A stretch of 64,000 bases of DNA. Origin: Agromyces sp. 3263. GTDB taxonomy: Bacteria; Actinomycetota; Actinomycetes; Actinomycetales; Microbacteriaceae. The notes below the pieces were generated by a model. That model was not told where the DNA came from. It ran no database searches and saw only the letters and a program-made list of their open reading frames with translations. The position numbers and the translations under genes were made by a program. The stretch is taken from NCBI RefSeq assembly GCF_031456545.1, contig NZ_JAVDUV010000002.1, positions 248,001 to 312,000 on the forward strand. The letters are read 5' to 3'. Of this stretch, positions 1-8,286 are shown in pieces (positions within the stretch are counted from its first letter, which is position 1; each line of letters opens with the position of its first letter).

Positions 1-366
1 GTGGTGGGCGGCATGGCCAAGCTGCCCCTCCTTCCCGTGCCGGGCGGCCTCCGCTTCGAGCCCGTGGACGTCGGCGACGTCGCCGCGCGCCTCACTGAGA
101 TCGCCCTCGGCCGGCCGTCGGGGCGTGTGGCCGACCTGGCCGGACCCGAGGTGCTGGACATCCCGCAGCTCGCCGCCGCACTCGTCGAAGCCAGGGGCGG
201 ACGGATGCGTCGTCGACTGCCGATCCGGATGCCGGGGGCCGTCGGCCGCGCCTACCGTGGCGGCGCCAACCTCGCGGGCGCCGACGCGCAGCGCGGCAGC
301 GTCACGTGGCGTGAGTTCCTCACCGCCCAGGGCTCGACGCCCCGGCAGGCGACGACCTCGCGCTGA
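1..366 (+). CDS. NAD(P)-binding (NmrA-like/atypical SDR) protein, C-terminal part
   Basis: This is the 3' end of a gene cut by the window edge; about 121 codons are visible and the true start lies upstream. The visible part has the layout of the C-terminal half of NmrA/YbjT-type NAD(P)-binding proteins: a segment FEPVDVGDVAARLTEIAL (the usual 'valid for the whole cluster' helix that follows the active-site region), then a GRVADLAGPEVLDIPQLA stretch, typical of proteins that remodel sugar- or quinone-related substrates or act as redox sensors. The Rossmann glycine motif and catalytic residues are outside the window, so substrate and activity cannot be judged. It ends 15 bp before the stop of the convergent downstream gene. 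Confidence 0.6.
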   Translation: MVGGMAKLPLLPVPGGLRFEPVDVGDVAARLTEIALGRPSGRVADLAGPEVLDIPQLAAALVEARGGRMRRRLPIRMPGAVGRAYRGGANLAGADAQRGSVTWREFLTAQGSTPRQATTSR

Positions 367-381
367 GCGCAGCCGCGGCCG

Positions 382-1146
382 TCATTCTGCGCGGTGCGCC
401 GGTGCGACGACGAGCGCATCAACGGCCTCGTGGCCGCGGAGTTCTCGCATGCGCTCGACCACCGCGTCGACGACGGTCGGGCCGAGCGCACGGCACACGA
501 TGCTGTTCGCGTTGATGGCCTCGAGCCCGCCGGCGCGGATGCGGATGACCTCCCAGCCCACCTCGGCGAGCGCCTCGTCCTTCTCCACGTCGGAGCCCTG
601 CTTCAGGCCGCTGTGAGCCCGTCGGGAGCGCCCCGGGTCGTCGTACTCGATCGCGATGCGCAGCTGCGGCACGAGGATGTCGGGCCAGACCTCCTGGCGT
701 CCGTAGAACGTGCGCGCGATGCGGACCGCGTTGACGCCGTGGTGGAGGCGGATGCGTTCGGCCAGCAGCACCCGGAGCCGCTGCTCGGTCTGCGACGTGC
801 GTGTGCGCAGGCCCGGATTCATGTAGGCCACCCCGGCCTCCCGAACCGAGCTCGGGCCGGCCGCGTTGGTGCCGCACTTCGGGCATCCGGGTCCGGTGAG
901 GACCTCGCGCACCGAGGCCGTGTAGCGATCGTGGCCTCGAGCGCACCGCCAGTCGTATGCGGCGCCCACCCTCGTCTCGTGGGCGAGAGCGCGTCGTTGG
1001 GCCGGAGCGACCCGGCCGAGGAGCTCGCCGCGGCTGCGATGCGTCTCGTGGATGAGCATGCAGAGCGGGCACACGCGGCCGAGCCGCACGGCGCCCGGAT
1101 CGTCGACGCCGGCGCCGTGCCCGCACCGGAAGCTCACCGCGACCAT
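382..1146 (-). CDS. Zinc-ribbon protein with PD-(D/E)XK-like nuclease domain
   Basis: A 254-residue protein of no named family that I recognise. The N-terminal third carries several putative metal-binding pairs: FRCGHG and RVCPLC near the start, then WRCARGHD and GCPKCG, consistent with two zinc ribbons. The C-terminal part looks like a PD-(D/E)XK fold: a Glu in TSQTEQRLRVLLAE, an Asp in VWPDILVP, then IAIEYDD, followed by KDEALAEVGWEVIRIR, the order seen in Vsr-like and other small endonuclease-like domains. The ATG at 1146 is chosen because it directly precedes the first zinc-ribbon strand. It diverges from the DNA polymerase gene, about 108 bp away. A role in DNA binding or cleavage is inference from the fold-like pattern only. 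Confidence 0.6.
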   Translation of the reverse strand: MVAVSFRCGHGAGVDDPGAVRLGRVCPLCMLIHETHRSRGELLGRVAPAQRRALAHETRVGAAYDWRCARGHDRYTASVREVLTGPGCPKCGTNAAGPSSVREAGVAYMNPGLRTRTSQTEQRLRVLLAERIRLHHGVNAVRIARTFYGRQEVWPDILVPQLRIAIEYDDPGRSRRAHSGLKQGSDVEKDEALAEVGWEVIRIRAGGLEAINANSIVCRALGPTVVDAVVERMRELRGHEAVDALVVAPAHRAE

Positions 1147-1254
1147 GCTCGCCCGTCTCGCCGTTCCATGGCTCCATGGTGACGGTCGCCGCCGACATCG
1201 GCGTGCGCGTGAGCGGGTCATGTCATCGGCGCCCACGAGAATGGGGAGGTGCAG

Positions 1255-3051
1255 GTGGTCGTCGCAGCGGGGGAGTCGGGTCGCGTCGTCCTCATCGACC
1301 CCGACCGTCCGTCGGAGCCGATCGCGGTCGGCGGCGACGAGCACCTGCCCGAGGTGATGCGTCGGCTCGAGGCCCAGCATCGTCCGCGCTGGGTGTGGGT
1401 CGACGCGCGTGCCTTCTATCCGGTGCTGCTCGATGCCGGGGTGCGAGTCGAGCGCTGCCACGACCTGCGGCTGTGCGCGGCGATCCTCGACCATGCGGTG
1501 GCGACTGAGCAGGCGAGGTCGAGCGGGCGATATCCCCGTCCCGACTGGGTGCCGGCCGGCCCCTCGGAGGCGGGGTCCGACGTGGGCGGCCAGCCACGCC
1601 CCTCGCCCGTGGGCGCCGCCCACAGCACGCTCTTCGACCTCGACGCCCTGAGTGGGCTCGACGCACCCACCGAGGCGGTCCCCGCGCCGCCTCGCGTCGC
1701 CCCGACCGGGCAGCCGGCAGCGCGGGCCGTCCTCGACGAGCTCGCGCGCCAGCTCGCCCTCGTCGAGGCGAGCGACGATCCGCGCGCCCTGCGCCTGTTG
1801 CTCGCAGCCGAGTCCGCCGGGGCCCTGATCGCCCTGGAGATGCGCGCGGCCGGGCTGCCGTGGAACCGCACGGTGCACGAGGGCGTCCTCGAGGCCGAAC
1901 TCGGTCCGCGGCCGTCCCAGGGGCGCAAGCCGGCGCGCATGGACGAGCTCGCCGCGCGGGTGCGGCTCGACCTGGAGGCCCCCGGACTGAACCTCGACTC
2001 CCAGGTCGACCTCCTGCGCGCCATCCGGGGCGCTGGCATCCAGGTCGACTCCACGTCGCGGTGGGAGTTGCGCGAGCACGACCACCCGGCGATCGAACCG
2101 CTCATCGACTACAAGAAGCTGGCACGGCTGCTGAGCGCGAACGGCTGGTCCTGGCTCGACGAGTGGATCGCCGACGGCCGGTTCCGCCCCGAGTACGTGC
2201 CGGGCGGCACCGCGACCGGACGGTGGGCGACCTCGGGCGGGGGAGCGCTGCAGCTGCCCAAGAACGTCCGCGCGGCGGTCGTCGCCGACCCCGGGTGGAC
2301 GCTCGTCGTCGCCGACGCCGCCCAGCTCGAGCCGAGGGTGCTCGCCGGAATGGCGCGCGACGAGTCGATGGCGACGGCCGGCCGGGGTCGCGACCTCTAT
2401 CGCGGCCTCGTCGACTCGGGCGTGGTGGCCACGCGTGACGAGGCGAAGATCGCGATCCTCGGTGCCATGTACGGCGCGACCACGGGCGACAGCGGTCGCC
2501 TGGTTCCGCGACTTGCGCGCGCGTTCCCACGCGCCATGCAGCTCGTCGACCGTGCGGCTCGCGACGGTGAGCGCGGTCGCTCCGTCAGCACGCTGCTCGG
2601 TCGATCCTCGCCGCTGCCGTCCGCGGACTGGCGGGCGGTGCAGGCTCGTGCGAGCCAGCCCGACGCGACCGCCGCCGACGAACGCCGTGCCCGATCCTCG
2701 GCCAGGGACTGGGGGCGCTTCACGCGCAACTTCGTGGTGCAGGGGAGCGCCGCCGAGTGGTCGCTGTGCTGGATGGCGGCGCTCCGCGGCCGCCTGGCGG
2801 AGCTCGGCGCACAGCCGCCGACCTCCGTGACGCGGGCCATCGCCTCCGGCCCCGTGTTCGAGCGGGCGCCGCACCTCGTGTACTTCCTGCACGACGAGAT
2901 CATCGTGCACACGCCTCGCGAGCTGGCCGACGAGGTCGCTGCAGCGGTGGAGACGGCCGCGAAGGGTGCCGGCCGGTTGCTGTTCGGCGACTTCCCGGTG
3001 GAGTTCCCCCTCGACCTCGCGGTCGTCGACAGTTACGCGTCAGCCGGCTGA
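1255..3051 (+). CDS. Stand-alone family A DNA polymerase (PolA-like)
   Basis: About 598 residues, resembling the actinobacterial proteins usually named bifunctional 3'-5' exonuclease/DNA polymerase, distinct from full-length Pol I (about 900 aa). The polymerase palm motifs are present: motif A as VVADAAQLEPRVLAGMA (about residue 353; canonical DYSQIELR is altered to DAAQLEPR), motif B as RDEAKIAILGAMYG, and motif C as FLHDEIIVH (about 547). No 5' nuclease domain exists and I do not see a convincing DxE exonuclease motif in the first 250 residues, so 3'-5' exonuclease activity is doubtful. Start: GTG 1255 sits 5 nt after GGGGAGG; GTG 1249 is the alternative but overlaps that site. Its end overlaps the convergent PadR gene by 19 bp. 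Probably a repair or bypass polymerase. Confidence 0.8.
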   Translation: MVVAAGESGRVVLIDPDRPSEPIAVGGDEHLPEVMRRLEAQHRPRWVWVDARAFYPVLLDAGVRVERCHDLRLCAAILDHAVATEQARSSGRYPRPDWVPAGPSEAGSDVGGQPRPSPVGAAHSTLFDLDALSGLDAPTEAVPAPPRVAPTGQPAARAVLDELARQLALVEASDDPRALRLLLAAESAGALIALEMRAAGLPWNRTVHEGVLEAELGPRPSQGRKPARMDELAARVRLDLEAPGLNLDSQVDLLRAIRGAGIQVDSTSRWELREHDHPAIEPLIDYKKLARLLSANGWSWLDEWIADGRFRPEYVPGGTATGRWATSGGGALQLPKNVRAAVVADPGWTLVVADAAQLEPRVLAGMARDESMATAGRGRDLYRGLVDSGVVATRDEAKIAILGAMYGATTGDSGRLVPRLARAFPRAMQLVDRAARDGERGRSVSTLLGRSSPLPSADWRAVQARASQPDATAADERRARSSARDWGRFTRNFVVQGSAAEWSLCWMAALRGRLAELGAQPPTSVTRAIASGPVFERAPHLVYFLHDEIIVHTPRELADEVAAAVETAAKGAGRLLFGDFPVEFPLDLAVVDSYASAG

Positions 3052-3701
3052 GGCTCGGAGCGACGGGGCTCGGGCACGTCCTCGGCCGGCCCTCCGGGTC
3101 GCCGGCCGCGCTTCGGTCGATCGGTGCTCGGGGCGAAGGGCAGCCGCGTCGTGCCGGCGAGCGAGGCGAGCCAGGCGAGTGCCGCCTCAGTGCGGTGCAG
3201 TTCAGCGGATGCCGCGAGCCGGCCGAGTGCGGCCTCGGCTCGCCGTGCAGCCGACCCGTCCTCGCCGCTCGCCTCATGGTCGGCGTCCGAGCCGTCGGCC
3301 GTGGCCGCAGCCGCCGCGGATGCCGCGAGCCGGCGTTGCGCCCACCTCTCGCGCTCCGCCGACACGACGGCCGCCGCATCGCACCCTGGAAGCGACCACG
3401 CCACGAGCACCCGGTCGACGGTCTCGTCCCATGGGTCCCCGCCTGAGGCATCCGCCCCACCGAGCCAGGCCGTCGCCGCACCCTCGCCCGCTACGGTGAG
3501 CCGATGCAGCGGCAGGCCGTCGCTCGTCGATCCGGCCGACTCGATGAGCCCCTGCTTGGTGAGCCGTTCGAGCGTCGCGTACGTCTGGCCGACGTTCACC
3601 ACCCGACGGCCGCCGGTGCGGGCCGGGAGCCCGCCGTGCAGCTGGAAGCCGTACGCGGGTCCGGCGGTGAGCAGTGCGAGCAGTGCATCGCGCACGGCCA
3701 T
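3033..3701 (-). CDS. PadR-family transcriptional regulator
   Basis: 222 residues. The N-terminal 75 residues form the PadR winged helix: VRDALLALLTAGPAYGFQLHG followed by a wing region with VNVGQTYATLERLTKQGLIES. The rest is the variable C-terminal helical domain, here about 140 residues with an Ala/Ser-rich stretch and the usual long helix around AERERWAQRR. PadR proteins are typically ligand-responsive repressors, often of themselves and of a neighbouring transporter; no transporter is adjacent here, so the target is unknown. A GGGAGG ribosome site precedes the ATG. The gene is convergent with the polymerase gene and their ends overlap. Confidence 0.85.
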   Translation of the reverse strand: MAVRDALLALLTAGPAYGFQLHGGLPARTGGRRVVNVGQTYATLERLTKQGLIESAGSTSDGLPLHRLTVAGEGAATAWLGGADASGGDPWDETVDRVLVAWSLPGCDAAAVVSAERERWAQRRLAASAAAAATADGSDADHEASGEDGSAARRAEAALGRLAASAELHRTEAALAWLASLAGTTRLPFAPSTDRPKRGRRPGGPAEDVPEPRRSEPQPADA

Positions 3702-3827
3702 GGAGTGCCTCCCTGAGGGATGAGAAACGCTTCACCGAGCATAGTGTTCCGGGCAGCCACCCCGTCGGCGGCGCTCCGGACCGCGCGGAGCCTTGTCCTG
3801 CGCGGGATTCCACGGCATAATCGGCCC

Positions 3828-3884
3828 ATGACGGCTCGCCGTCCACAATCGAACACTCGCCATCCGGCGGTTCCGAGGTCGTAG
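3828..3884 (+). CDS. Possible leaderless 18-codon upstream ORF
   Basis: A -10-like hexamer CATAAT at 3816-3821 lies 6 nt before ATG 3828, the spacing used by the leaderless genes in this window. From that ATG an 18-codon frame (MTARRPQSNTRHPAVPRS, Arg-rich) runs to TAG 3882-3884, 31 nt ahead of the DUF3145 gene. Either it is a translated leader peptide for that gene or the promoter simply gives an 88-nt 5' UTR with a chance ORF. Evidence is position and spacing only. Confidence 0.3.
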   Translation: MTARRPQSNTRHPAVPRS

Positions 3885-3915
3885 GGGAAGACGCACCTCG
3901 AGAACGGAGACGGAG

Positions 3916-4437
3916 ATGGCGGAGAAGGTCACGCGGGCTCAGCGCGCCGCGCGAGGCGTGCTGTTCGTGCACTCCTCGCCGCGGGCGCTCTGCCCGCATG
4001 TGGAGTGGGCTGCAGGTCGTGCGCTCGGCACGGCGGTGAACTTCGACTGGTCGGAGCAGCCGGTCTATCGCGGGCTCATGCGCGCCGAGTTCTACTGGGA
4101 GGGCGAAGCCGGAAGCGGCGCCAAGCTCGCCTCAGCGCTTCGCGGCTGGGAGCAGTTGCGCTTCGAGGTGAGCGAGGATCCGACCCCGGGTTCCGACGGT
4201 GCCCGGTGGATGCACACGCCCGAGCTCGGCGTGTACTTCGCGCAGACCGACACCGCGGGCAACACCGTCATCCCCGAGGATCGCATCCGCTACGCAATGG
4301 AGGTGGCCGGGCACGACACCGTCGAGCTGCACCGCGAGCTCAGGCTGGCGCTCGGACAGGCCTGGGACGACGAGCTCGAACCCTTCCGCCACGCGAGTGA
4401 CTTCGCCCCGGTCGTCTGGTTGCACCAGGTGGGCTGA
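3916..4437 (+). CDS. DUF3145 family protein
   Basis: 173 residues, full length for DUF3145, a conserved actinobacterial family of unknown function. Recognisable are the N-terminal GVLFVHSSPRALCPHVEWA, the NFDWSEQP stretch and the C-terminal ELRLALGQAWDDELEPFRHA. No signal peptide, membrane segment or obvious catalytic motif. A GGAGACGGAG ribosome site precedes ATG 3916. It lies next to the fatty acid synthesis operon (convergent with fabF), a neighbourhood I also expect in other actinobacteria such as Streptomyces, so a link to lipid metabolism is possible but unproven. A promoter-like CATAAT lies about 95 bp upstream. Confidence 0.85.
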   Translation: MAEKVTRAQRAARGVLFVHSSPRALCPHVEWAAGRALGTAVNFDWSEQPVYRGLMRAEFYWEGEAGSGAKLASALRGWEQLRFEVSEDPTPGSDGARWMHTPELGVYFAQTDTAGNTVIPEDRIRYAMEVAGHDTVELHRELRLALGQAWDDELEPFRHASDFAPVVWLHQVG

Positions 4438-4521
4438 GGCGGCGCGGTCCGCGGGTGGCGTGACGCGAGGTCGGATGTCCCATTCCCGGCGTCGAGTGGA
4501 GCGAAACCCGCGGACCATGAC

Positions 4522-4560
4522 GAGAAGACCCCGGCGCCGAAGGGCGACCGGGGTCTTCTC
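4522..4560. terminator. Bidirectional hairpin terminator between DUF3145 and fabF
   Basis: Perfect 13-bp stem GAGAAGACCCCGG (4522-4534) / CCGGGGTCTTCTC (4548-4560) with a 13-nt loop, placed between two convergent genes. There is no clear U-tract on either strand, common for high-GC actinobacterial terminators. Confidence 0.8.
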
Positions 4561-4587
4561 ATGAGGCTCGCGCCCCGCGACATCCGC

Positions 4588-5823
4588 TCAGGCGGTGCGG
4601 AAGGCCGCGACCGCGTTGTGGCCGCCGAAGCCGAACGAGTTCGAGATCGCGACGACCTCGCCGTCGCCCAGCGCACGCGGCGACGTGACGACGTCGAGCG
4701 GGATCTCAGGGTCCTGCTCGGTCAGGTTGATCGTGGGTGGCGCGGTGCGCTCGTGCAGGGCGAGCACCGTGAAGAGCGCCTCGATCGCGCCGGCACCGCC
4801 GAGGAGGTGCCCGGTGGAAGCCTTGGTCGCCGTCACGGCGATGCCGTCGAGCGCGTCGCCGAAGACGCGACGGAGCGCGTTGTACTCGGCGATGTCCCCG
4901 ACCGGCGTGCTCGTGGCGTGGGCATTGATGTGCCGCACGTCGGCAAGGGACGCCCCGGCGCCCTCGATGGCCGCCTTCATCGCCCGCGCCGCCGCCGACC
5001 CCTCGGGGTCGGGGGCGGTGATGTGGTACGCGTCGCTCGTGACGGCGCCACCGAGCAGCTCGGCGTAGATGCGCGCGCCGCGGGCCTTGGCGTGCTCCTC
5101 GGTCTCGACGACGAGCGCCGCGGCGCCCTCGCCCAGCACGAAGCCGTCGCGCCCGAGGTCGTACGGCCGCGAGGCGATGGCCGGCTCGTCGTTGCGGCGC
5201 GACAGCGCCTGCATCGACGCGAAGGCGGCGATGGGCAGCGGGTGGATCGCGGCTTCCGAGCCGCCGGCGATCACGACATCGGCGAGCCCGGCCTGCAGGT
5301 GGTCGTAGGCGTTCACGAGGGCCTCGGTGCTCGACGCGCACGCCGAGACGACCGTGCGGATGCCGGCGCGCGCGTGCAGGTCCATGCCGATCGCGGCGCC
5401 CGGGCCGTTCGGCATGAGCATGGGCACGGTCATGGGGAGCACGCGACGCGGGCCGCGCTCGCGCAGCGTGTCCCAGGCGTCGAGCAGGGTCCAGACCCCG
5501 CCGATGCCCGTCGACCAGTCGACGGCGAGTCGCTCGGGGGCGACCTCGGGAGCGCCCGCGTCCGCCCAGGCCTCACGGCCGGCGATGAGGGCGAACTGGC
5601 TCGAGGGGTCGAGGCGCTTGAGCTCGTGGCGCTCGAGCACGTCGGACGACGGGACCTTGGCGGTCGCCGCGAAGGTCACTGGCAGTTCGAGCTCGGCGAC
5701 CCATTCCTGCTCGAGGGTGCGCGCACCGGACTCGCCCGCGAGCAGGGAGTTCCAGCTGTCGCGCGCGGTGCCGCCGAGCGGCGAGGTCGCGCCGATGCCG
5801 GTGATCACGATCTTCTTGGTCAT
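4588..5823 (-). CDS. fabF: 3-oxoacyl-ACP synthase II (KAS II)
   Basis: 411 residues, normal length. It condenses malonyl-ACP with a growing acyl-ACP in the cytosolic type II fatty acid synthase. The Cys-His-His triad is visible: nucleophile in SACASSTEAL (about C162), HINAHATSTPVGD, and TKASTGHLLGGAGAIEA. The C-terminal ISNSFGFGGHNA is the family's closing signature. Last gene of fabD-fabH-acpP-fabF, 84 bp after acpP, and followed by a strong terminator. GGAG lies 10 nt before ATG 5823. Confidence 0.97.
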   Translation of the reverse strand: MTKKIVITGIGATSPLGGTARDSWNSLLAGESGARTLEQEWVAELELPVTFAATAKVPSSDVLERHELKRLDPSSQFALIAGREAWADAGAPEVAPERLAVDWSTGIGGVWTLLDAWDTLRERGPRRVLPMTVPMLMPNGPGAAIGMDLHARAGIRTVVSACASSTEALVNAYDHLQAGLADVVIAGGSEAAIHPLPIAAFASMQALSRRNDEPAIASRPYDLGRDGFVLGEGAAALVVETEEHAKARGARIYAELLGGAVTSDAYHITAPDPEGSAAARAMKAAIEGAGASLADVRHINAHATSTPVGDIAEYNALRRVFGDALDGIAVTATKASTGHLLGGAGAIEALFTVLALHERTAPPTINLTEQDPEIPLDVVTSPRALGDGEVVAISNSFGFGGHNAVAAFRTA

Positions 5824-5907
5824 AACGAAAGCACTCCGTGGATTGGAGGGAACAGGCTGCGTGATCGGGCGGACGGCACGAGTGCGTGTCGCCCGCCCGA
5901 GCAGCGA

Positions 5908-6156
5908 CTAGGCCTGGGCCTTGACGATGAAGTCGACGGCGTCGCCGACGGTCTTCAGGTTCTTCACCTCTTCATCGGGGATCTTGACGTCGAACTTCTC
6001 CTCGGCGTTGACGACGATCGTCATCATCGAGATCGAGTCGATGTCGAGGTCATCCGTGAACGACTTGTCCAGCTCAACCGTGTCGGTCGCAATGCCGGTC
6101 TCGTCGTTGATGAGCTCGGCCAGGCCGGCAAGCACTTCTTCGGTGGACAATGCCAT
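5908..6156 (-). CDS. acpP: Acyl carrier protein
   Basis: 82 residues, acidic. Carries growing acyl chains on a 4'-phosphopantetheine attached to Ser41 in DDLDIDSISMM (usual E. coli motif DSLD; Ile replaces Leu after the serine). Helix II/III residues EEKFDVKIPDEEVKNLKTVGDA match the partner-binding surface. It sits between fabH and fabF as expected and has a strong AAGGAG site before the ATG, fitting its need for high expression. Confidence 0.97.
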   Translation of the reverse strand: MALSTEEVLAGLAELINDETGIATDTVELDKSFTDDLDIDSISMMTIVVNAEEKFDVKIPDEEVKNLKTVGDAVDFIVKAQA

Positions 6157-6222
6157 TGGTTCTTCTCCTTGAGGGTGTCTCGTTTGACCGAGAGACAGTC
6201 TAGATGGACAGTGATCGGTGGT

Positions 6223-7227
6223 TCAGGGCAGAACCACCACTTGGGCGCCGAACACGAGGCCGGCGCCGAAGCCGATCTGGAGGGCGAGGCCCCCCGAGAG
6301 TTCCGGATGCTCCGCGAGCAGCCGGTGGGTCGCGAGCGGGATCGACGCCGCCGAGGTGTTGCCGGTCGTCGCGATGTCACGGGCGATCACGACGGACTCG
6401 GGCAGCTTCAGCTGCTTCGCGAACTCGTCGATGATGCGCATGTTCGCCTGGTGGGGGATGAAGGCGGCGAGGTCCGCGCTCGTCACGCCTGCGGCATCCA
6501 GTGCCTGCTTGGCGACCTTGGCCATGTCCCACACGGCCCAGCGGAAGACGGTCTGGCCCTCCTGGCGGAGGGTCGGCCACTCGGCGGCGCCATCACGGAA
6601 GTCGGTGAGGGTGCCGTTCATGCCCACGGCGCCGGCCTTGGAGCCGTCGGAGCCCCAGATCGTGCGGGCGATGCCGGGGAAGTCGCTCGGACCGATGACC
6701 ACCGCGCCCGCCCCGTCGCCGAGGAGGAACGAGATGGAGCGATCGGTGGGATCCACGACGTCCGAGAGCTTCTCGGCGCCGATCACGAGTGCGTAATGCG
6801 CGACCCCCGTGCGGATCAGGGCATCGGCCTGGGCCACGGCGTAGGCGTATCCGGCGCACGCGGCGTTCGTGTCGTACGCAGCGGCGGGGTTCGAGCCCAC
6901 CCGGTCGGCGACGACCGCGGCCATCGACGGCGTCTGCTGCACGTTCGAGATGGTGGCGATGATGACGAGGTCGATGAGCTCGGGCGCGACGCCCGACTTG
7001 GCGATGGCCTCCGTCGCGGCATCCGTCGCCAGGTCGAGGGCCGACACGTCGGCACCGGCGCGCGTGCGCGTGATGATGCCGGTGCGCTGCTGGATCCACT
7101 CGTCGGATGAGTTGATCGGTCCGACCAGGTCGTCGTTGGGGACGGCGTTCTCGCCGCGCGCGGCGCCCACCGCGTAGATCCGGGTGTAGGCGGGTCCGTG
7201 CGACTGCTGCAGCGTGGGTTTCGTCAT
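6223..7227 (-). CDS. fabH: 3-oxoacyl-ACP synthase III (KAS III)
   Basis: 334 residues. Starts fatty acid synthesis by condensing a short acyl-CoA primer with malonyl-ACP. The catalytic Cys is in AACAGYAYAV (about C124), the His in FIPHQANMRIID, and the Asn in TTGNTSAASIPLA. In Microbacteriaceae this enzyme is expected to prefer branched primers because anteiso/iso fatty acids dominate; that preference is family knowledge, not visible here. It begins 25 bp after fabD and precedes acpP. Confidence 0.96.
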   Translation of the reverse strand: MTKPTLQQSHGPAYTRIYAVGAARGENAVPNDDLVGPINSSDEWIQQRTGIITRTRAGADVSALDLATDAATEAIAKSGVAPELIDLVIIATISNVQQTPSMAAVVADRVGSNPAAAYDTNAACAGYAYAVAQADALIRTGVAHYALVIGAEKLSDVVDPTDRSISFLLGDGAGAVVIGPSDFPGIARTIWGSDGSKAGAVGMNGTLTDFRDGAAEWPTLRQEGQTVFRWAVWDMAKVAKQALDAAGVTSADLAAFIPHQANMRIIDEFAKQLKLPESVVIARDIATTGNTSAASIPLATHRLLAEHPELSGGLALQIGFGAGLVFGAQVVVLP

Positions 7228-7252
7228 GCTCGGCTTTCTCTTCGCGCCCGGT

Positions 7253-8173
7253 TCAGGCGGCCTGCTCGATGAGCTCGATCGCGGCCGGGAGGTCGTCGGG
7301 CGTCTTCACGGCGACCGTCGGCACGCCCTTGAGCCCGCGCTTGGCGAGGCCGACGAGGGCGCCGGCGGGTGCGACCTCGATGAGGCCGGTGATCCCCGCG
7401 TCGGCGAACGACTCCATGCAGAGGTCCCAGCGCACCGGCGAGGAGACCTGGCCCACCAGGAGGTCGACGAACGCCGAGCCCGAGGTGACGACGCTGCCGT
7501 CGCGGTTGGTCCAGAGGGTGATCCCGGGGTCGGAGACGTCGTGGTCGGCTGCGACCGCCGCGAGGCGCTCGACGGCCGGACGCATGTAGCGGGTGTGGAA
7601 GGCTCCGGCGACCTGCAGGGGGATGACCCGCGCGCCCGCGGGCGGCTCGGCCTTGAGCTGCTCGAGGGCGTCGAGCGCACCCGCGACGACGATCTGGCCG
7701 CCGCCGTTGTAGTTCGCCGGTTCGAGACCGAGCTCGTCGAGCCGCGCGATCAGTGCCGACTCGTCGCCACCCAGGACGGCGCTCATGCCGGTCGGCGCCA
7801 GGGCTGCGGCATCCGCCATCGCCCGGCCGCGCTCGGCGACGAAGTGCATGGCGTCGGCGTCGGCGAGCACTCCGGCGCCCGCGGCGGCCGTGATCTCGCC
7901 GACGGAGTGCCCGGCGATGCCGCCGATGCGCTCCCTGCGTCCGTCGGCGAGCAGGTGCTCGAGCGTCAGGAGGCCGGCGGCGACGATGAGTGGCTGCGCG
8001 ATGGCCGTGTCGCGGATGGTGTCGGCGTCGCTCTGGGTGCCGTGGGTCGCCAGGTCGACGCCGGCTGCCTCCGAGTACCCGGCGAGGCGTTCCGCGGAAG
8101 CGGAGTCGGCCAGCCAGGGCGCGAGGAAACCGGGGGTCTGCGAGCCCTGTCCAGGGCAGACGACGACGATCAC
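7253..8173 (-). CDS. fabD: Malonyl-CoA:ACP transacylase
   Basis: 306 residues when started at GTG 8173, giving the canonical N-terminus VIVVVCPGQGSQTPGF. Transfers malonyl from CoA to ACP. The active-site Ser is in GGIAGHSVGEITAAAGAG; the catalytic His lies in the AGAFHTRYM segment. The start is further supported by a -10-like CAGACT (8181-8186) exactly 7 nt upstream, suggesting a leaderless transcript. An upstream in-frame ATG at 8257 would add 28 residues with no similarity to the family and was not used. First gene of the fab operon, 113 bp after the FasR-like gene. Confidence 0.95.
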   Translation of the reverse strand: MIVVVCPGQGSQTPGFLAPWLADSASAERLAGYSEAAGVDLATHGTQSDADTIRDTAIAQPLIVAAGLLTLEHLLADGRRERIGGIAGHSVGEITAAAGAGVLADADAMHFVAERGRAMADAAALAPTGMSAVLGGDESALIARLDELGLEPANYNGGGQIVVAGALDALEQLKAEPPAGARVIPLQVAGAFHTRYMRPAVERLAAVAADHDVSDPGITLWTNRDGSVVTSGSAFVDLLVGQVSSPVRWDLCMESFADAGITGLIEVAPAGALVGLAKRGLKGVPTVAVKTPDDLPAAIELIEQAA

Positions 8174-8286
8174 GCTCTCTAGTCTGTCAAGGTCGCGTGG
8201 TGCGGGTGTGTGACGATGCCACAAGCTCTCGTCGAAAGCCTTGTGCGTGGCCGACATGCGGCGCCGCGTGGCGGTGCTCGAAAGGG

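Noticed and set aside
382..2910. 842-codon open frame on the minus strand running through the polymerase gene
   Set aside because: Only the part below 1146 has protein-like composition; the rest is antisense to the polymerase with Arg/Gly/His-rich sequence typical of high-GC shadow frames.
4561..7110. 849-codon plus-strand frame over fabF-acpP-fabH
   Set aside because: Fully antisense to well-recognised fab genes; composition (Arg, Gly, Asp, His rich, no motifs) is that of a shadow frame.
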